A stretch of 64,000 bases of DNA, from positions 418,212-482,211 of the forward strand of contig NZ_APJI01000013.1 in NCBI RefSeq assembly GCF_000497575.1, in the 5' to 3' direction. The position numbers and the translations under genes are program-made. This document shows, one piece after another, positions 7,957 to 16,681 of the stretch. How positions within the stretch are numbered: the first letter of the stretch is position 1; each line of letters begins with the position of its first letter. This stretch comes from Afipia sp. OHSU_II-C1 (lineage in GTDB: Bacteria > Pseudomonadota > Alphaproteobacteria > Rhizobiales > Xanthobacteraceae). The notes under the pieces were generated by a model. That model did no database searches. It worked only from the letters and a program-made list of their open reading frames with translations, and was not told the origin of the DNA.

Positions 7957-8904
7957 GTGGCTGCCCTTCCGTTTGATCTGAAAGGCAAGCGCGTTTTTGT
8001 GGCAGGCCATCGCGGGATGGTCGGCAGCGCCTTGGTGCGCCGGCTTGCGCGCGAAAACGTCGAAATCCTCACCGTTTCCCGCAAAGAACTCGATCTGCTG
8101 GATCAGGCGGCGACCAACCGCTGGTTTGCGGCGATGCGTCCGCAGGTTGTATTCCATGCGGCGGCAAAGGTCGGCGGTATCGTCGCCAACAACACCCTGC
8201 GCGCGGAATTCATCTACGAGAATCTGCTGATCGCGACCAACGTCATCCACGCAGCTCATGTGCAGGGTGTCGAAAAGCTACTGTTTCTCGGCTCTTCCTG
8301 CATCTATCCGAAACTGGCGCCGCAGCCGCTGCGCGAGGATTCGCTGCTGACGGATACGCTCGAGCCGACCAATGAGCCCTATGCGATCGCCAAGATCGCC
8401 GGCGTCAAGATGGCGGAAGCCTATCGCGATCAGTACGGCAGCGACTTCATCAGCATCATGCCGACCAATCTCTACGGCCCCGGCGACAACTATCATCCCG
8501 AATACAGCCATGTTGTCGCAGCGCTGATCCGCCGCTTTCATGAAGCGAAGGAAACCGGCGCGCCGGAAGTGGTGGTATGGGGCACCGGCACGCCGCGCCG
8601 CGAGTTTCTCTATGTCGACGACATGGCCGACGCGTCGATCCACCTGATGAAAAATTATTCCGAGGGCGGCCTGATCAACGTCGGCTCCGGAGAAGATATT
8701 TCCATCGCCGATTTCGCGCATGTCGTCGCCCGGACCGTCGGCTACACCGGTAAGATCGTGTTCGACACTTCGAAGCCCGACGGCACGCCGCGCAAGCTGC
8801 TCGATGTTGGCAAACTCGCCAGGCTTGGATGGCGGGCCTCGACCTCCCTCGATGACGGGATGAAGCTCGCCTACCAGGCGTACCTGGACGAGCGGTCTCC
8901 GTAG
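7957..8904 (+). CDS. fcl: GDP-L-fucose synthase
   Basis: 315 residues. The extended SDR fold starts with the nucleotide motif GHRGMVGSA (about residues 16-24), followed by the family signature GSSCIYP and the catalytic YAIAK (YxxxK). These residues define the epimerase/reductase that turns GDP-4-keto-6-deoxymannose into GDP-L-fucose with NADPH. The preferred start is GTG 7957 with GGGG seven bases upstream; a TTG at 7945 gives four more residues but has no ribosome site. Its usual partner gmd (GDP-mannose dehydratase) is not in the window. The product would feed surface polysaccharide synthesis. Confidence 0.93.
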   Translation: MAALPFDLKGKRVFVAGHRGMVGSALVRRLARENVEILTVSRKELDLLDQAATNRWFAAMRPQVVFHAAAKVGGIVANNTLRAEFIYENLLIATNVIHAAHVQGVEKLLFLGSSCIYPKLAPQPLREDSLLTDTLEPTNEPYAIAKIAGVKMAEAYRDQYGSDFISIMPTNLYGPGDNYHPEYSHVVAALIRRFHEAKETGAPEVVVWGTGTPRREFLYVDDMADASIHLMKNYSEGGLINVGSGEDISIADFAHVVARTVGYTGKIVFDTSKPDGTPRKLLDVGKLARLGWRASTSLDDGMKLAYQAYLDERSP

Positions 8905-8979
8905 TCCGATTCCGCAGAGCGAAACGGAACGGCCGATGACATCGCTCGTTGGTTGCTTACCTGTCGTTCTGGAATGGCG

Positions 8980-9399
8980 ATGAGCGATACCTACGATCTT
9001 CAGCGTTTTGTCGAGGCACAGCAGCCGGTCTATCCGCGCGTGGTGTCGGAGCTGCGCGCGGGCCGCAAGCAGAGCCACTGGATGTGGTTCATCTTTCCGC
9101 AGATCGAAGGTCTCGGGCATAGCGCAATGGCGCAAAGGTATGCCATCGGTTCGCGCGCGGAGGCGGTGGCTTACCTGGAACATCCGCTGCTCGGGCCGAG
9201 GCTGCGCGAATGCACGCGGCTGGTGAACGCGGTTGCCGGCAAGGATATCCATGCGATCCTGGGGTCGCCCGACGACATGAAATTCAAATCGTCGATGACA
9301 CTGTTCGCCAGGGCTGCTGCCGACAATGCAGACTTCGCCGCAGCTCTCGACAAATACTACGGCGGCGAATTCGATGCGGCGACAATCGCACGGCTTTGA
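8980..9399 (+). CDS. DUF1810 family protein
   Basis: 139 residues: MSDTYDLQRFVEAQ followed by SHWMWFIFPQIEGLG, LGPRLRECTRLV and DDMKFKSSMTLF, all hallmarks of the small soluble DUF1810 family. The family has been linked to NAD/ADP-ribose chemistry in some contexts, but no function can be read from this gene. ATG 8974 (two residues more) is an alternative start. It follows fcl by 75 bases and precedes the YjbQ gene by 26, so the three may be cotranscribed. Confidence 0.85.
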   Translation: MSDTYDLQRFVEAQQPVYPRVVSELRAGRKQSHWMWFIFPQIEGLGHSAMAQRYAIGSRAEAVAYLEHPLLGPRLRECTRLVNAVAGKDIHAILGSPDDMKFKSSMTLFARAAADNADFAAALDKYYGGEFDAATIARL

Positions 9400-9425
9400 G
9401 CAACAATGAGGCCGGGAAAGCAGAC

Positions 9426-9875
9426 ATGAAGCAGACGCCGGTTGTTGTCACCGAGGTTGAAACCATCGCCAGCGCGACGCTGACAGTGCCGACGCGGGGC
9501 GAAGGCTTCATCGACATCACGCACGAGGTCGCGCGGTTTCTGGCGCAGAGCGGCGGTGCGACAGGGACCGTGACATTGTTCATCCGGCATACGTCCGCAT
9601 CCCTGACCATTCAGGAGAATGCCGATCCAGATGTGCTGGCGGATTTGCTCACCTCGCTGCGGCGTCTCGCGCCCGCCGATGGCGGCTGGCGTCACACCGT
9701 CGAAGGCCCGGACGACATGCCGGCGCATATCAAGACCATGCTGACCTCGGTCAGCCTGCAAATCCCGGTGATCAACGGCGCGCTCGCGCTCGGCACCTGG
9801 CAGGCGATCTATCTGATCGAGCACCGCGCGCGTCCGCACAGCCGCGAGGTGGTGATGCAGTTTATGGGGCGGTGA
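9426..9875 (+). CDS. YjbQ/UPF0047 family protein (secondary thiamine-phosphate synthase type)
   Basis: 149 residues matching the YjbQ family: an early IDITHEVARFL, the conserved FIRHTSASLTIQENADPDV segment, and the terminal GTWQAIYLIEHR. The His and Asp/Asn residues in these segments form the family's metal-bound pocket. Members show weak thiamine-phosphate synthase activity, but their main role is unknown. The ATG at 9426 fits the family length; an upstream reading in the same frame overlaps the DUF1810 gene and is not supported. Confidence 0.88.
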   Translation: MKQTPVVVTEVETIASATLTVPTRGEGFIDITHEVARFLAQSGGATGTVTLFIRHTSASLTIQENADPDVLADLLTSLRRLAPADGGWRHTVEGPDDMPAHIKTMLTSVSLQIPVINGALALGTWQAIYLIEHRARPHSREVVMQFMGR

Positions 9876-9887
9876 ACGAAACTCATC

Positions 9888-9966
9888 CGTCATTGCGAGG
9901 AGCGTAAGCGACGAAGCAATCCAGCCTTTTCGAAGAATGGATTGCTTCGCTTCGCTCGCAATGACG
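9888..9966. repeat. Palindromic intergenic repeat element
   Basis: CGTCATTGCGAG (9888-9899) is repeated inverted at 9955-9966, and an inner pair built on AAGCAATCCA/TGGATTGCTT (9914-9923 and 9937-9946) extends the foldback. It lies between two convergent genes. From memory this sequence type is scattered through many alphaproteobacterial genomes. No transposase is present. It may also serve as a bidirectional transcription stop, although no U-run is seen. Confidence 0.75.
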
Positions 9967-9986
9967 ACAGGGGAGCGACGAAGCTC

Positions 9987-12452
9987 CTAACTCGCCGCAC
10001 TCGCGGTCTTGCCCTCGGTCTTTTTCTTCTTCGGTTTCGGCAAGGTCGCCTCGGTGCCGATGATTTCGTTGCGCGCAAGCTCGGCGATCTCGGCATCGCT
10101 GAGACCAAGCACCTCACGCAGCACTTCGTGATTGTGCTGGCCCAGCGTCGGCGCGAGATGGGTGATCGGATAGGGCAATTCTGAATCGCCCTCGCGATAG
10201 GCGACCGACGGCAACAGATGCGGACCCATAAACGGCCGGTCGCTCGGCTGCCAGTGTCCGGTCTTGAGCAGATGCGGATCGCTGGCGAGATCCTGCGGCA
10301 GTTTCGCGATGCCCGCGGGAATGCCGGCCTTCTGCAATGTCACCATCGCAATGTCGGGGCGCACATCGGCAAGCCAGTGACGGATCGCGACTTCGATCGA
10401 ATCTTCATGTTCGCGCCGACCTTCCACGCTGGCGAGCGCGGGATCGTTGGCGAGGTCCGCGCGCCGCATCACGCCGCAGAGCGCCTTCCACTCGTCATTG
10501 TTACGGACTGCGAGCGTCAGCCACTGATCGATGCCGAGCGTCGGGAAACATCCGTTCGGCACATACTGCGGATGGCGGTTGCCGATGCGCGGGCTTGTCG
10601 CGCCGGTGGCCGATTGTTCGAGGATCGACGGCGCAACCATCGGCAGCATGCATTCGACCTGGCTGAGATCGATGTGCTGGCCTTCGCCCGTCTTGCGCTG
10701 TTGCATGAAGCCGAGCAGTAGGGCGGCGGCGCCGTTCAGTCCGCCGATCGGATCGCCGATCGCCGCATGCAGCATCACCGGCGGATCGTCCGGGCCACCG
10801 GTCACTGACGGCAAACCGGAGGCTTGTTCCAGCGTCGAGCCATAGGCGCGTACGCCGCTCCATTTCCCTGTCATGCCGAAAGCGGGCATGGTGACCACGA
10901 TGAGCCGCGGATTGATCTTTAGAATGTTTTCGACACTGAGGCCGAGACGCGGCATCACGTCGGCGGCGTAATTGTCGATCACCGCATCGGCGTCCTTCAT
11001 CAGCCGCTTGAGCAGCGAAAGGCCGGTCTCGGTGGTGAGGTCCAGCGTGATGCCGCGCTTGTTGCGGTTGTTCATCTGGAACCAGTAGGTCTTCTCGTAG
11101 GTCCGCTCCTCATGATAGGGCGGGCGCGTGTCGGTGCCGCGGAACCAGTCCGGATACTGGCACGACTCCACTTTAATAATGTCCGCGCCGAGATCGCCCA
11201 TCTGGCGCGTCGCGGTCGGCCCAGCCCAGCCCATGGTGAGATCGATGATGCGCAGGCCTTTCAGCGGCAGCGCATCCTGCGTGGTTGCCGCGCGCGTGGC
11301 CTTGCGCTGATGCGCGGGCAGGGTCGTGTTGTCGTCTGCGCCAAGGAGCGGCGCGCGTCCGTTGGGCTTGGGCCGTGAGCGGGTCAGATATTGCGGCAGC
11401 ACCGGACCTTCGAACGACGCGGTGCCTATCTCGACCGTGCCGAACGCGCCGCGTTCGCGGTGCACGTCCTGTTCCAGCAGTTCTTTCATGTCGGGCACCA
11501 CCGCAAGCGGCAGCCGCAGCTCGATGCCCATCTCGAACCATTCCAGCGCAGTCTTCTTCAAGAGCGCCGGTGTGATGATCGCCTTCAGTTCGTCCGCATG
11601 CATGAAGCGGCCGATGGTCGCCGAATATTTCGGATCGGCGCCAAGCTCAGGCATGTCGAGCATCTTGCAGAACGCGACCCACTGTGCAGGCGTGACCACC
11701 GTGACGCCGAGCCAGCCATGCTTGGTGACGAAGTTGCCGGACGGATAGCCGCGGCCGAAGCGATTGATGCCGGGGCGCGGGCGGGTGAAGCCGGATTCCA
11801 GCGCCAGTCCGGTGTCGAACTCGCTGATATGAAGCATTGCTTCGAGATTGTTGACGGCGAAGCGGCGCGCGCCGTGTTCGTGTCCGTAAAGACCTGCAAG
11901 GCTCGGAATGAACGCGGTCAGTCCGCCGACCACGCCGATCTGGCCGTCGCGCGGCAGCACCGGCGGGCCTTCGACAGGGCCGACGAGTTTCACGAGGCCC
12001 GCGAGACTGCGGCACACCGAGTCGGTGGCGAGATAGTTGCGATAGGGGCCATGCTCGCCGAACCATGAGATCGCGGTGATCGCGAGGCCGGGATCGGCCT
12101 TGCGCAGGCGGTCGTGCGAAATCTGCGACGCCTTGATCTCATCTGGATGCCGCGCATCCAGCAGCAGATCAGCGCCGGCGAGCAGGTCGAGAATCCGGCT
12201 CGCGCCGTCCGGCGTTTCGGGATCGGCGATGATGCTCTGCTTGTTGGTGTTAAGCCAGGCGAAGGTGAGGCTCTCGCGCTGTCCGCCGCCTGCATCGGTC
12301 AGCGGCGGAATGCGGCGGCCGGGATCGCCGCCCTGCGGTTCGATCTTGATGACCTCTGCGCCGAAATCCGAAAACAGCTTGCCACAATAGCCGAGCGTAT
12401 CGCCCGATCCGAGTTCAACAACGCGCACCCCTGACAGTGGCAAGTTCGGCAT
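9987..12452 (-). CDS. Tandem (two-domain) class III CoA transferase, CaiB/BaiF family
   Basis: 821 residues, twice the usual length of about 400, because two CaiB-type domains are joined. Domain 1 starts LPLSGVRVVELGSG; domain 2 starts at about residue 405 with LPLKGLRIIDLTMG. In domain 2 the catalytic Asp is visible in HAAIGDPIGG, matching Asp169 of formyl-CoA transferase. In domain 1 the aligned place reads GQIGVVGG, with Gln instead of Asp, so that half is probably not catalytic. The tail is lysine-rich. Start ATG 12452 has GGGG five bases upstream; GTG 12458 is less likely. It would move CoA between carboxylic acids; the substrate is unknown. Confidence 0.88.
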   Translation of the reverse strand: MPNLPLSGVRVVELGSGDTLGYCGKLFSDFGAEVIKIEPQGGDPGRRIPPLTDAGGGQRESLTFAWLNTNKQSIIADPETPDGASRILDLLAGADLLLDARHPDEIKASQISHDRLRKADPGLAITAISWFGEHGPYRNYLATDSVCRSLAGLVKLVGPVEGPPVLPRDGQIGVVGGLTAFIPSLAGLYGHEHGARRFAVNNLEAMLHISEFDTGLALESGFTRPRPGINRFGRGYPSGNFVTKHGWLGVTVVTPAQWVAFCKMLDMPELGADPKYSATIGRFMHADELKAIITPALLKKTALEWFEMGIELRLPLAVVPDMKELLEQDVHRERGAFGTVEIGTASFEGPVLPQYLTRSRPKPNGRAPLLGADDNTTLPAHQRKATRAATTQDALPLKGLRIIDLTMGWAGPTATRQMGDLGADIIKVESCQYPDWFRGTDTRPPYHEERTYEKTYWFQMNNRNKRGITLDLTTETGLSLLKRLMKDADAVIDNYAADVMPRLGLSVENILKINPRLIVVTMPAFGMTGKWSGVRAYGSTLEQASGLPSVTGGPDDPPVMLHAAIGDPIGGLNGAAALLLGFMQQRKTGEGQHIDLSQVECMLPMVAPSILEQSATGATSPRIGNRHPQYVPNGCFPTLGIDQWLTLAVRNNDEWKALCGVMRRADLANDPALASVEGRREHEDSIEVAIRHWLADVRPDIAMVTLQKAGIPAGIAKLPQDLASDPHLLKTGHWQPSDRPFMGPHLLPSVAYREGDSELPYPITHLAPTLGQHNHEVLREVLGLSDAEIAELARNEIIGTEATLPKPKKKKTEGKTASAAS

Positions 12453-12556
12453 ATCCACCCCGGTCTATTTGCGGCGCACAACAATCGTGCGCGCATCTTT
12501 TCCGGTTGTCTTAGCAAGGGTGGCCGCGTTCGGCAAAGCCGGGAGCCATGCTCTAT

Positions 12557-13411
12557 TCAGCGGGACCGTGCTGCGTTTTGCAGACGTGGCGGCGATGCAT
12601 TCAGAACTGTTGCCATCGCGCTGATCAGCGGCTTCATGAAAAAGGATTCGTTGGCGGGATAAATGTCGGTGCGCAGGCCATAGGCTTTCAGTTCGTCGGA
12701 CACTACGGGGCCGACCGACGCCACCGGCGTCTGTGCGAGCCCCGCGCGCAGTTTGTCTTCGCAATTGTGCGCTCGCGCGACGTCGACCAGACGCCGCACC
12801 TGGCCGGAACTCGTCAGCGCGATGGCATCGACGCGGCGCTGCGCCATCTCGTCAATTGCGGCAACGATATTGGTGTCCGCCGCCTGTCCGTCATAGATGT
12901 AGGGCAGCACGGTTTCGACCGTCGCGCCATACGAGGTGATCGCGCCGATCAGTTTGCTGTGGTCCTTGTCGGGATAAAGCTGCAGCCCGACGCGGTGGCC
13001 TTTCAGGTCCTGCTGCGCCAGCATGGCGGCGACGCCCTCGGACGTCGGCGTCTCGGTCTGCACATTGGCCTCGAGGCCGATCTCGCGCAGCGCGCGCACC
13101 GGCTTGGGACCGCGCGCGTACCGCTTCGCTTTGGCAATGGCGGCAATGAAATCCTGATCAAGGCCGATGCGCTGCGCGACCTTCATCATGCGCCGCAGGC
13201 CTTCGCCGGTCATCAGCACCAGATCGTCGAACGGTTTGGCGATGAACAGCCTGATCCAGGCGTCAACCGGGGCGGGGTCCGGTGCATCGCGGATGGTGAA
13301 CATCGGACATTGCAGCACATTGGCGCCCTGTTCCTGCAGCAGGCGCGAAAACTGCGCTTCCTCGCGCGTTTCCAGAATCAGAATGCGATAACCTTCAAGC
13401 CTGCCAGCCAT
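12557..13411 (-). CDS. Uroporphyrinogen-III synthase (HemD) family protein
   Basis: 284 residues with the two-lobe HemD pattern: ILILETREEAQFSRLL at the start, TSEGVAAML in the middle, then IALTSSGQVRRLVDVA and VASVGPVVSDELKAYG. HemD closes hydroxymethylbilane to uroporphyrinogen III. The family is poorly conserved, and related stand-alone HemD-domain proteins exist outside haem clusters. No other tetrapyrrole gene is nearby, so it may be a paralogue rather than the housekeeping enzyme. It is divergent from purU, with a 156-bp gap. Confidence 0.75.
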   Translation of the reverse strand: MAGRLEGYRILILETREEAQFSRLLQEQGANVLQCPMFTIRDAPDPAPVDAWIRLFIAKPFDDLVLMTGEGLRRMMKVAQRIGLDQDFIAAIAKAKRYARGPKPVRALREIGLEANVQTETPTSEGVAAMLAQQDLKGHRVGLQLYPDKDHSKLIGAITSYGATVETVLPYIYDGQAADTNIVAAIDEMAQRRVDAIALTSSGQVRRLVDVARAHNCEDKLRAGLAQTPVASVGPVVSDELKAYGLRTDIYPANESFFMKPLISAMATVLNASPPRLQNAARSR

Positions 13412-13567
13412 ATGGACCCGTTTGCGGCGAATGTGATGAGGCGCAGCCTATTGCTCCCATGACCCCCATGCCAGCCTGTTTTGCATGCGGGATTGGCGAA
13501 ATTGTTGCGCGGATGTTAGAGGAGGGCTCCGCCCGCCGTCCGCTGTCCCAAACCGAAAAAATCCCCC

Positions 13568-14431
13568 ATGTCCGCACAGCAATTCGTCCTGACCCTGTCC
13601 TGCCCGGACCGCCCCGGCATCGTGTCGGCGGTCTCCACCTTCCTGTTCGCCAACGGTCAGAACATTCTCGACGCGCAGCAATACAGCGACACCGAGACCG
13701 GCAGGTTTTTCATGCGGGTGAGCTTCGATTCGCCTGCCGCGAAGGCGGACCTCGCCGCGCTTCAGGCCGGGTTCGGCGTGATGGCGAAGCCGTTCGACAT
13801 GGTCTGGCAGTTGCGCGACCGCGCCGTGCAGCAGCGCGTGCTGCTGATGGTGTCGAAATTCGATCACTGCCTTGCCGACATTCTTTATCGCTGGCGGCGC
13901 GGCGAACTGCCGATGACCCCGACTGCGATCGTCTCCAACCATCCGCTGGAGACTTACGCCGGGCTCGATTTCGCAGGCATCCCGTTTCATCATCTGCCGG
14001 TGACGCGCGCGACCAAGGACGAGCAGGAAGGCGCGGTCTGGAAAATCATCCAGGAGACGAAGACCGATCTCGTCGTGCTGGCGCGCTACATGCAGGTGCT
14101 GTCGGAGGACTTCGCAGGCAAGCTGTCGGGCCGCTGCATCAATATCCACCACTCGTTCCTGCCGGGGTTCAAGGGCGCCAAGCCGTACCATCAGGCGCAT
14201 GAGCGCGGCGTCAAGCTGATCGGCGCGACCGCGCATTATGTCACCAGCGATCTCGACGAAGGCCCGATCATCGAGCAGGATATCGAGCGCATCAGCCATC
14301 GCGACTCGCCGGAAGGGCTCGTGCGCAAGGGCGCGGACATCGAGCGCCGGGTGCTCGCCCGCGCGATCCGCTATCATCTCGAGGACCGCGTGATCCTCAA
14401 CGGTCGCAAGACCGTGGTGTTCACGGACTGA
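13568..14431 (+). CDS. purU: Formyltetrahydrofolate deformylase
   Basis: 287 residues. An N-terminal ACT domain ([18 protein letters not shown]) is followed by a formyltransferase-like domain with the catalytic set Asn/His/Asp in [11 protein letters not shown] and [11 protein letters not shown]. PurU hydrolyses 10-formyl-THF to THF and formate, balancing the one-carbon pool and supplying formate for purine synthesis. Length and order are normal for the family. The next gene, on the other strand, ends 7 bases away. Confidence 0.95.
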   Translation: MSAQQFVLTLSCPDRPGIVSAVSTFLFANGQNILDAQQYSDTETGRFFMRVSFDSPAAKADLAALQAGFGVMAKPFDMVWQLRDRAVQQRVLLMVSKFDHCLADILYRWRRGELPMTPTAIVSNHPLETYAGLDFAGIPFHHLPVTRATKDEQEGAVWKIIQETKTDLVVLARYMQVLSEDFAGKLSGRCINIHHSFLPGFKGAKPYHQAHERGVKLIGATAHYVTSDLDEGPIIEQDIERISHRDSPEGLVRKGADIERRVLARAIRYHLEDRVILNGRKTVVFTD

Positions 14432-14437
14432 CGTTCA

Positions 14438-14914
14438 TTAGTGCAGCGGGGACTGCTCCCGCTCCATGATCGCCGCCAGCCGGTCGAACCCGCTGCTGGT
14501 CCCGGAGGCCCGCATCTCGAGTCCGGCAGCGGCATCCAGCGCGGCAGCCTGCTCGGTGAAAGTCATCCGGGTCTGTGCGCCGTCTGCGGCGAACACCACC
14601 GTCGCCAGCGACACCGACAGCCGCTGCGTGTTGAGCGTCATCTCATACGCGTAGACGATCCGCTCGCCGGGCACGATATCGAAATAGTGCGCGCGGAATC
14701 CGCGCGTCTCGCCCTCGGCGGTGCGCCAGCGAACAACTTCCGATCCGCCGATGTGGAAATCGAAACTGTCTTCGAGCACCGTCCAGTCGGGGTGGCATGA
14801 CGTCCATTTGCGCTTCAGATCGAATTCGGACCAGAAGCGAAAGGCATGGGGCGGGCGTCCCGGCAACATGCGCTCGACAACAAAAGTCGCGTGGTCCACG
14901 GGCTGGTTCTTCAT
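14438..14914 (-). CDS. SRPBCC (AHSA1-like) domain protein
   Basis: 158 residues of the Aha1 C-terminal/polyketide-cyclase-like helix-grip fold: HATFVVERMLPGRPPHAFRFWSE at the start, then GGSEVVRWRTAEGETRGFRAHYFDIVPGER-type strands and a LTMTFTEQ-like strand (RMTFTEQAAALD). These small soluble proteins bind hydrophobic ligands. It overlaps the ArsR gene by ATGA (14911-14914). This ArsR-AHSA1 pairing is common in bacteria and suggests a ligand-responsive unit. The ligand is unknown. Confidence 0.82.
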   Translation of the reverse strand: MKNQPVDHATFVVERMLPGRPPHAFRFWSEFDLKRKWTSCHPDWTVLEDSFDFHIGGSEVVRWRTAEGETRGFRAHYFDIVPGERIVYAYEMTLNTQRLSVSLATVVFAADGAQTRMTFTEQAAALDAAAGLEMRASGTSSGFDRLAAIMEREQSPLH

Positions 14915-15249
14915 TTGCCGTCCTGTTCGGGAAAATCGGCTATCGCCTGCGCCAGTCGGTCGAAAGCCTGGTTCATTGCCGTCTCACGTTGCTTCACCCA
15001 TCGCCCGATCGAGGCGAGCGCCTGCGGCTTGATGGTGTAGGTGCGGACGCGCCCGGCCTTTTTTGAGGCCACGAGGCCGCCTTCCTCCAGTATCCTGAGG
15101 TGCTTCACCGCGGATGGCAGCGCCATCTCCATCGGGTCTGCCAGTTGCTTCACCGAAGCGGGGCCGCGGCTCAGCCGCTCAACCATGCTTCTGCGATACG
15201 GATCGGCGAGGGCATGGAACATGTGATCGAGCTGTTGCGATGCCGGCAT
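14911..15249 (-). CDS. ArsR family winged-helix regulator
   Basis: 112 residues from ATG 15249 (GGGGA five bases upstream); a GTG at 15261 would add four residues. The ArsR fold is clear: ALADPYRRSMVERLSRG, then the recognition helix MALPSAVKHLRILEEGGLV and the wing KKAGRVRTYTI. No cysteine metal site of the ArsR/SmtB type is visible, as is usual for the group coupled to AHSA1 proteins. It sits between the glutathione transferase gene and the AHSA1 gene on the same strand and probably represses this unit. Confidence 0.88.
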   Translation of the reverse strand: MPASQQLDHMFHALADPYRRSMVERLSRGPASVKQLADPMEMALPSAVKHLRILEEGGLVASKKAGRVRTYTIKPQALASIGRWVKQRETAMNQAFDRLAQAIADFPEQDGK

Positions 15250-15263
15250 GCGAATCCCCACGG

Positions 15264-15944
15264 TCAGATTGCAAGATAGCGTGCAGGCATGGCGTCCCTG
15301 TAGGGAAACATTTCAAAGAAAGGCCGTGCCTCGCCGATCGTTCGTCTGATCGAAGGCCGCGCCAGAAGCTGGTCCAGATAAGTCTGAAGATTGGTCTGAC
15401 CGGCGGTGAATGGATGCACGATGAACGCGAAGAACAGCGCGGAGGCCGCCGAACAGTCCGCCATCGTGAAAGTCTCTCCGGTGGCCCATGGCTGACCGGA
15501 CAGTTGCCGCTCGATCATTGCATAGGCCGTGTCGAGCGTCGCGCGGGCACTGGCGACTCCATGCGGATCGTTTTGACCGCTGGGCCGGATGCGATCCGTC
15601 ACGATCTTCTGCATTGGCGTGCTGACGTAGAGATCGAAGAAGCGATCCCACAGCCGCACCTGCAAACGCGCCTCGGTATCGGACGGCAAAAGCGGTGCGG
15701 GGCCGGGATAGTTCTGCTGGAGATATTCGATGATGATGCTGGTTTCCGGGATGATGCGCCCGGCCGCTCCGTCATGCAGGACCGGGATATTGCCTACCGG
15801 CCAGCGCTCCAGCAGCGCGGACGCCGACGCGGGATTGCTGAAATCGACGGTCTCTGAACGGAACGGGATGGCGTTCTCGTAAAGCGCGATGAGCACCTTG
15901 TGACAGAACGACGCCAGCGGGTGGATATAAAGGATCAGTGCCAT
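15264..15944 (-). CDS. Glutathione S-transferase family protein
   Basis: 226 residues. The thioredoxin-like N-terminal domain includes HPLASFCHKVLIALYE, the cis-Pro segment VGNIPVLHDG and the GSH-binding PETSIIIEYL; the helical C-terminal domain contains FTMADCSAASALFF. It would conjugate or reduce electrophiles with glutathione in the cytoplasm. Start ATG 15944 fits the fold; a longer frame adds 19 residues that run into an operator-like repeat. It heads the GST-ArsR-AHSA1 row (15-bp gap) and is preceded by two copies of a palindrome, so it is likely regulated by a repressor. Confidence 0.88.
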   Translation of the reverse strand: MALILYIHPLASFCHKVLIALYENAIPFRSETVDFSNPASASALLERWPVGNIPVLHDGAAGRIIPETSIIIEYLQQNYPGPAPLLPSDTEARLQVRLWDRFFDLYVSTPMQKIVTDRIRPSGQNDPHGVASARATLDTAYAMIERQLSGQPWATGETFTMADCSAASALFFAFIVHPFTAGQTNLQTYLDQLLARPSIRRTIGEARPFFEMFPYRDAMPARYLAI

Positions 15945-15957
15945 CGGCTCTCGCAAA

Positions 15958-16028
15958 TAGTTTCTTGTATCGGAAACTATCACGGCCGGTCCTGTTGGCA
16001 ACAGATAGTTTCCGGAAACGGAAACTTT
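15958..16028 (-). promoter_or_regulatory. Duplicated operator TAGTTTC-N8-GAAACTA upstream of the GST gene
   Basis: Two 22-bp inverted repeats with the same layout lie 48 bases apart, at 15958-15979 (perfect arms TAGTTTC/GAAACTA) and 16006-16027 (TAGTTTC/GAAACTT). The second also contains an inner palindrome TTTCCGGAAA. They begin 14 bases upstream of the GST start codon, where a repressor would block the promoter. The arm style suits a TetR-family dimer; the neighbouring ArsR protein is another candidate. Confidence 0.65.
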
Positions 16029-16043
16029 ACTGCTGGAATGGCG

Positions 16044-16502
16044 CTATGCCGCCGTCAGGCGCCGTTCGATGTCCTCGACCGGATGGCTGGTCAGATCCTT
16101 GTCGATTTCGGCGATGATGCGGGCTCTCACATGGGCGTCGAATGCGCGGCGCAAATCCGCAAGTGCGCGCGGCGGGGCAACGATGACGAAGCCCGGGATG
16201 TCGCGATCCCGCGCCAGAGCCTCCAGCGCGTCCGCGATGGTTCGGGCAAATCGCTGCTCCCCGATCTCGTGCCAGTCGGTCTGTTCGACCGAGCTGCGGC
16301 TGCTGCCGACGCTCTGGAAACTGCGCCCCGGCGGGCCCGATCCCTGGTCGCGCGTCGGCGGATTGTCGTTCTGAAAAACCTGCTCGGTTTTCAGGCGGGG
16401 CGCGGCTCCGTTGCCTTCGTTGCGCAGGAAAAGGGCTTTTCGGCCATCGCCGACAATGACGTACGCGTTGTGGGGAATGCGAAGGAAATCGGATTTGGTC
16501 AT
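16044..16502 (-). CDS. Host-attachment protein family (attachment to host cells, PF10116 type)
   Basis: 152 residues: the N-terminal strand AYVIVGDGRKALFLRNEG, a polar linker rich in Gly/Ser/Arg, then FARTIADALEALARDRDIPGFVIVAPPRALADLR and a basic-acidic C-terminal helix. This matches small soluble proteins annotated as needed for attachment to host cells in rhizobia and agrobacteria; the fold resembles release-factor eRF1 domain 1-like (baeRF) proteins. ATG 16502 has GGAGA seven bases upstream. The molecular role is not known. Confidence 0.75.
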   Translation of the reverse strand: MTKSDFLRIPHNAYVIVGDGRKALFLRNEGNGAAPRLKTEQVFQNDNPPTRDQGSGPPGRSFQSVGSSRSSVEQTDWHEIGEQRFARTIADALEALARDRDIPGFVIVAPPRALADLRRAFDAHVRARIIAEIDKDLTSHPVEDIERRLTAA

Positions 16503-16681
16503 GTGGAAGTCTCCCATGCCTGGGAAACCAACCAATCCATCCCGGTTTCGTTCCTGCGGGCGGTCCCCGCGGTCTCATCGGGACGACCATACGCCGCAAT
16601 GCGGAAAACTTGCTCGGTTCTGCTAACCGGTTTGTGGTAGTGAGCGCTGCAAAACAGGGCGCATGAGTCGATCCGGAGAAC

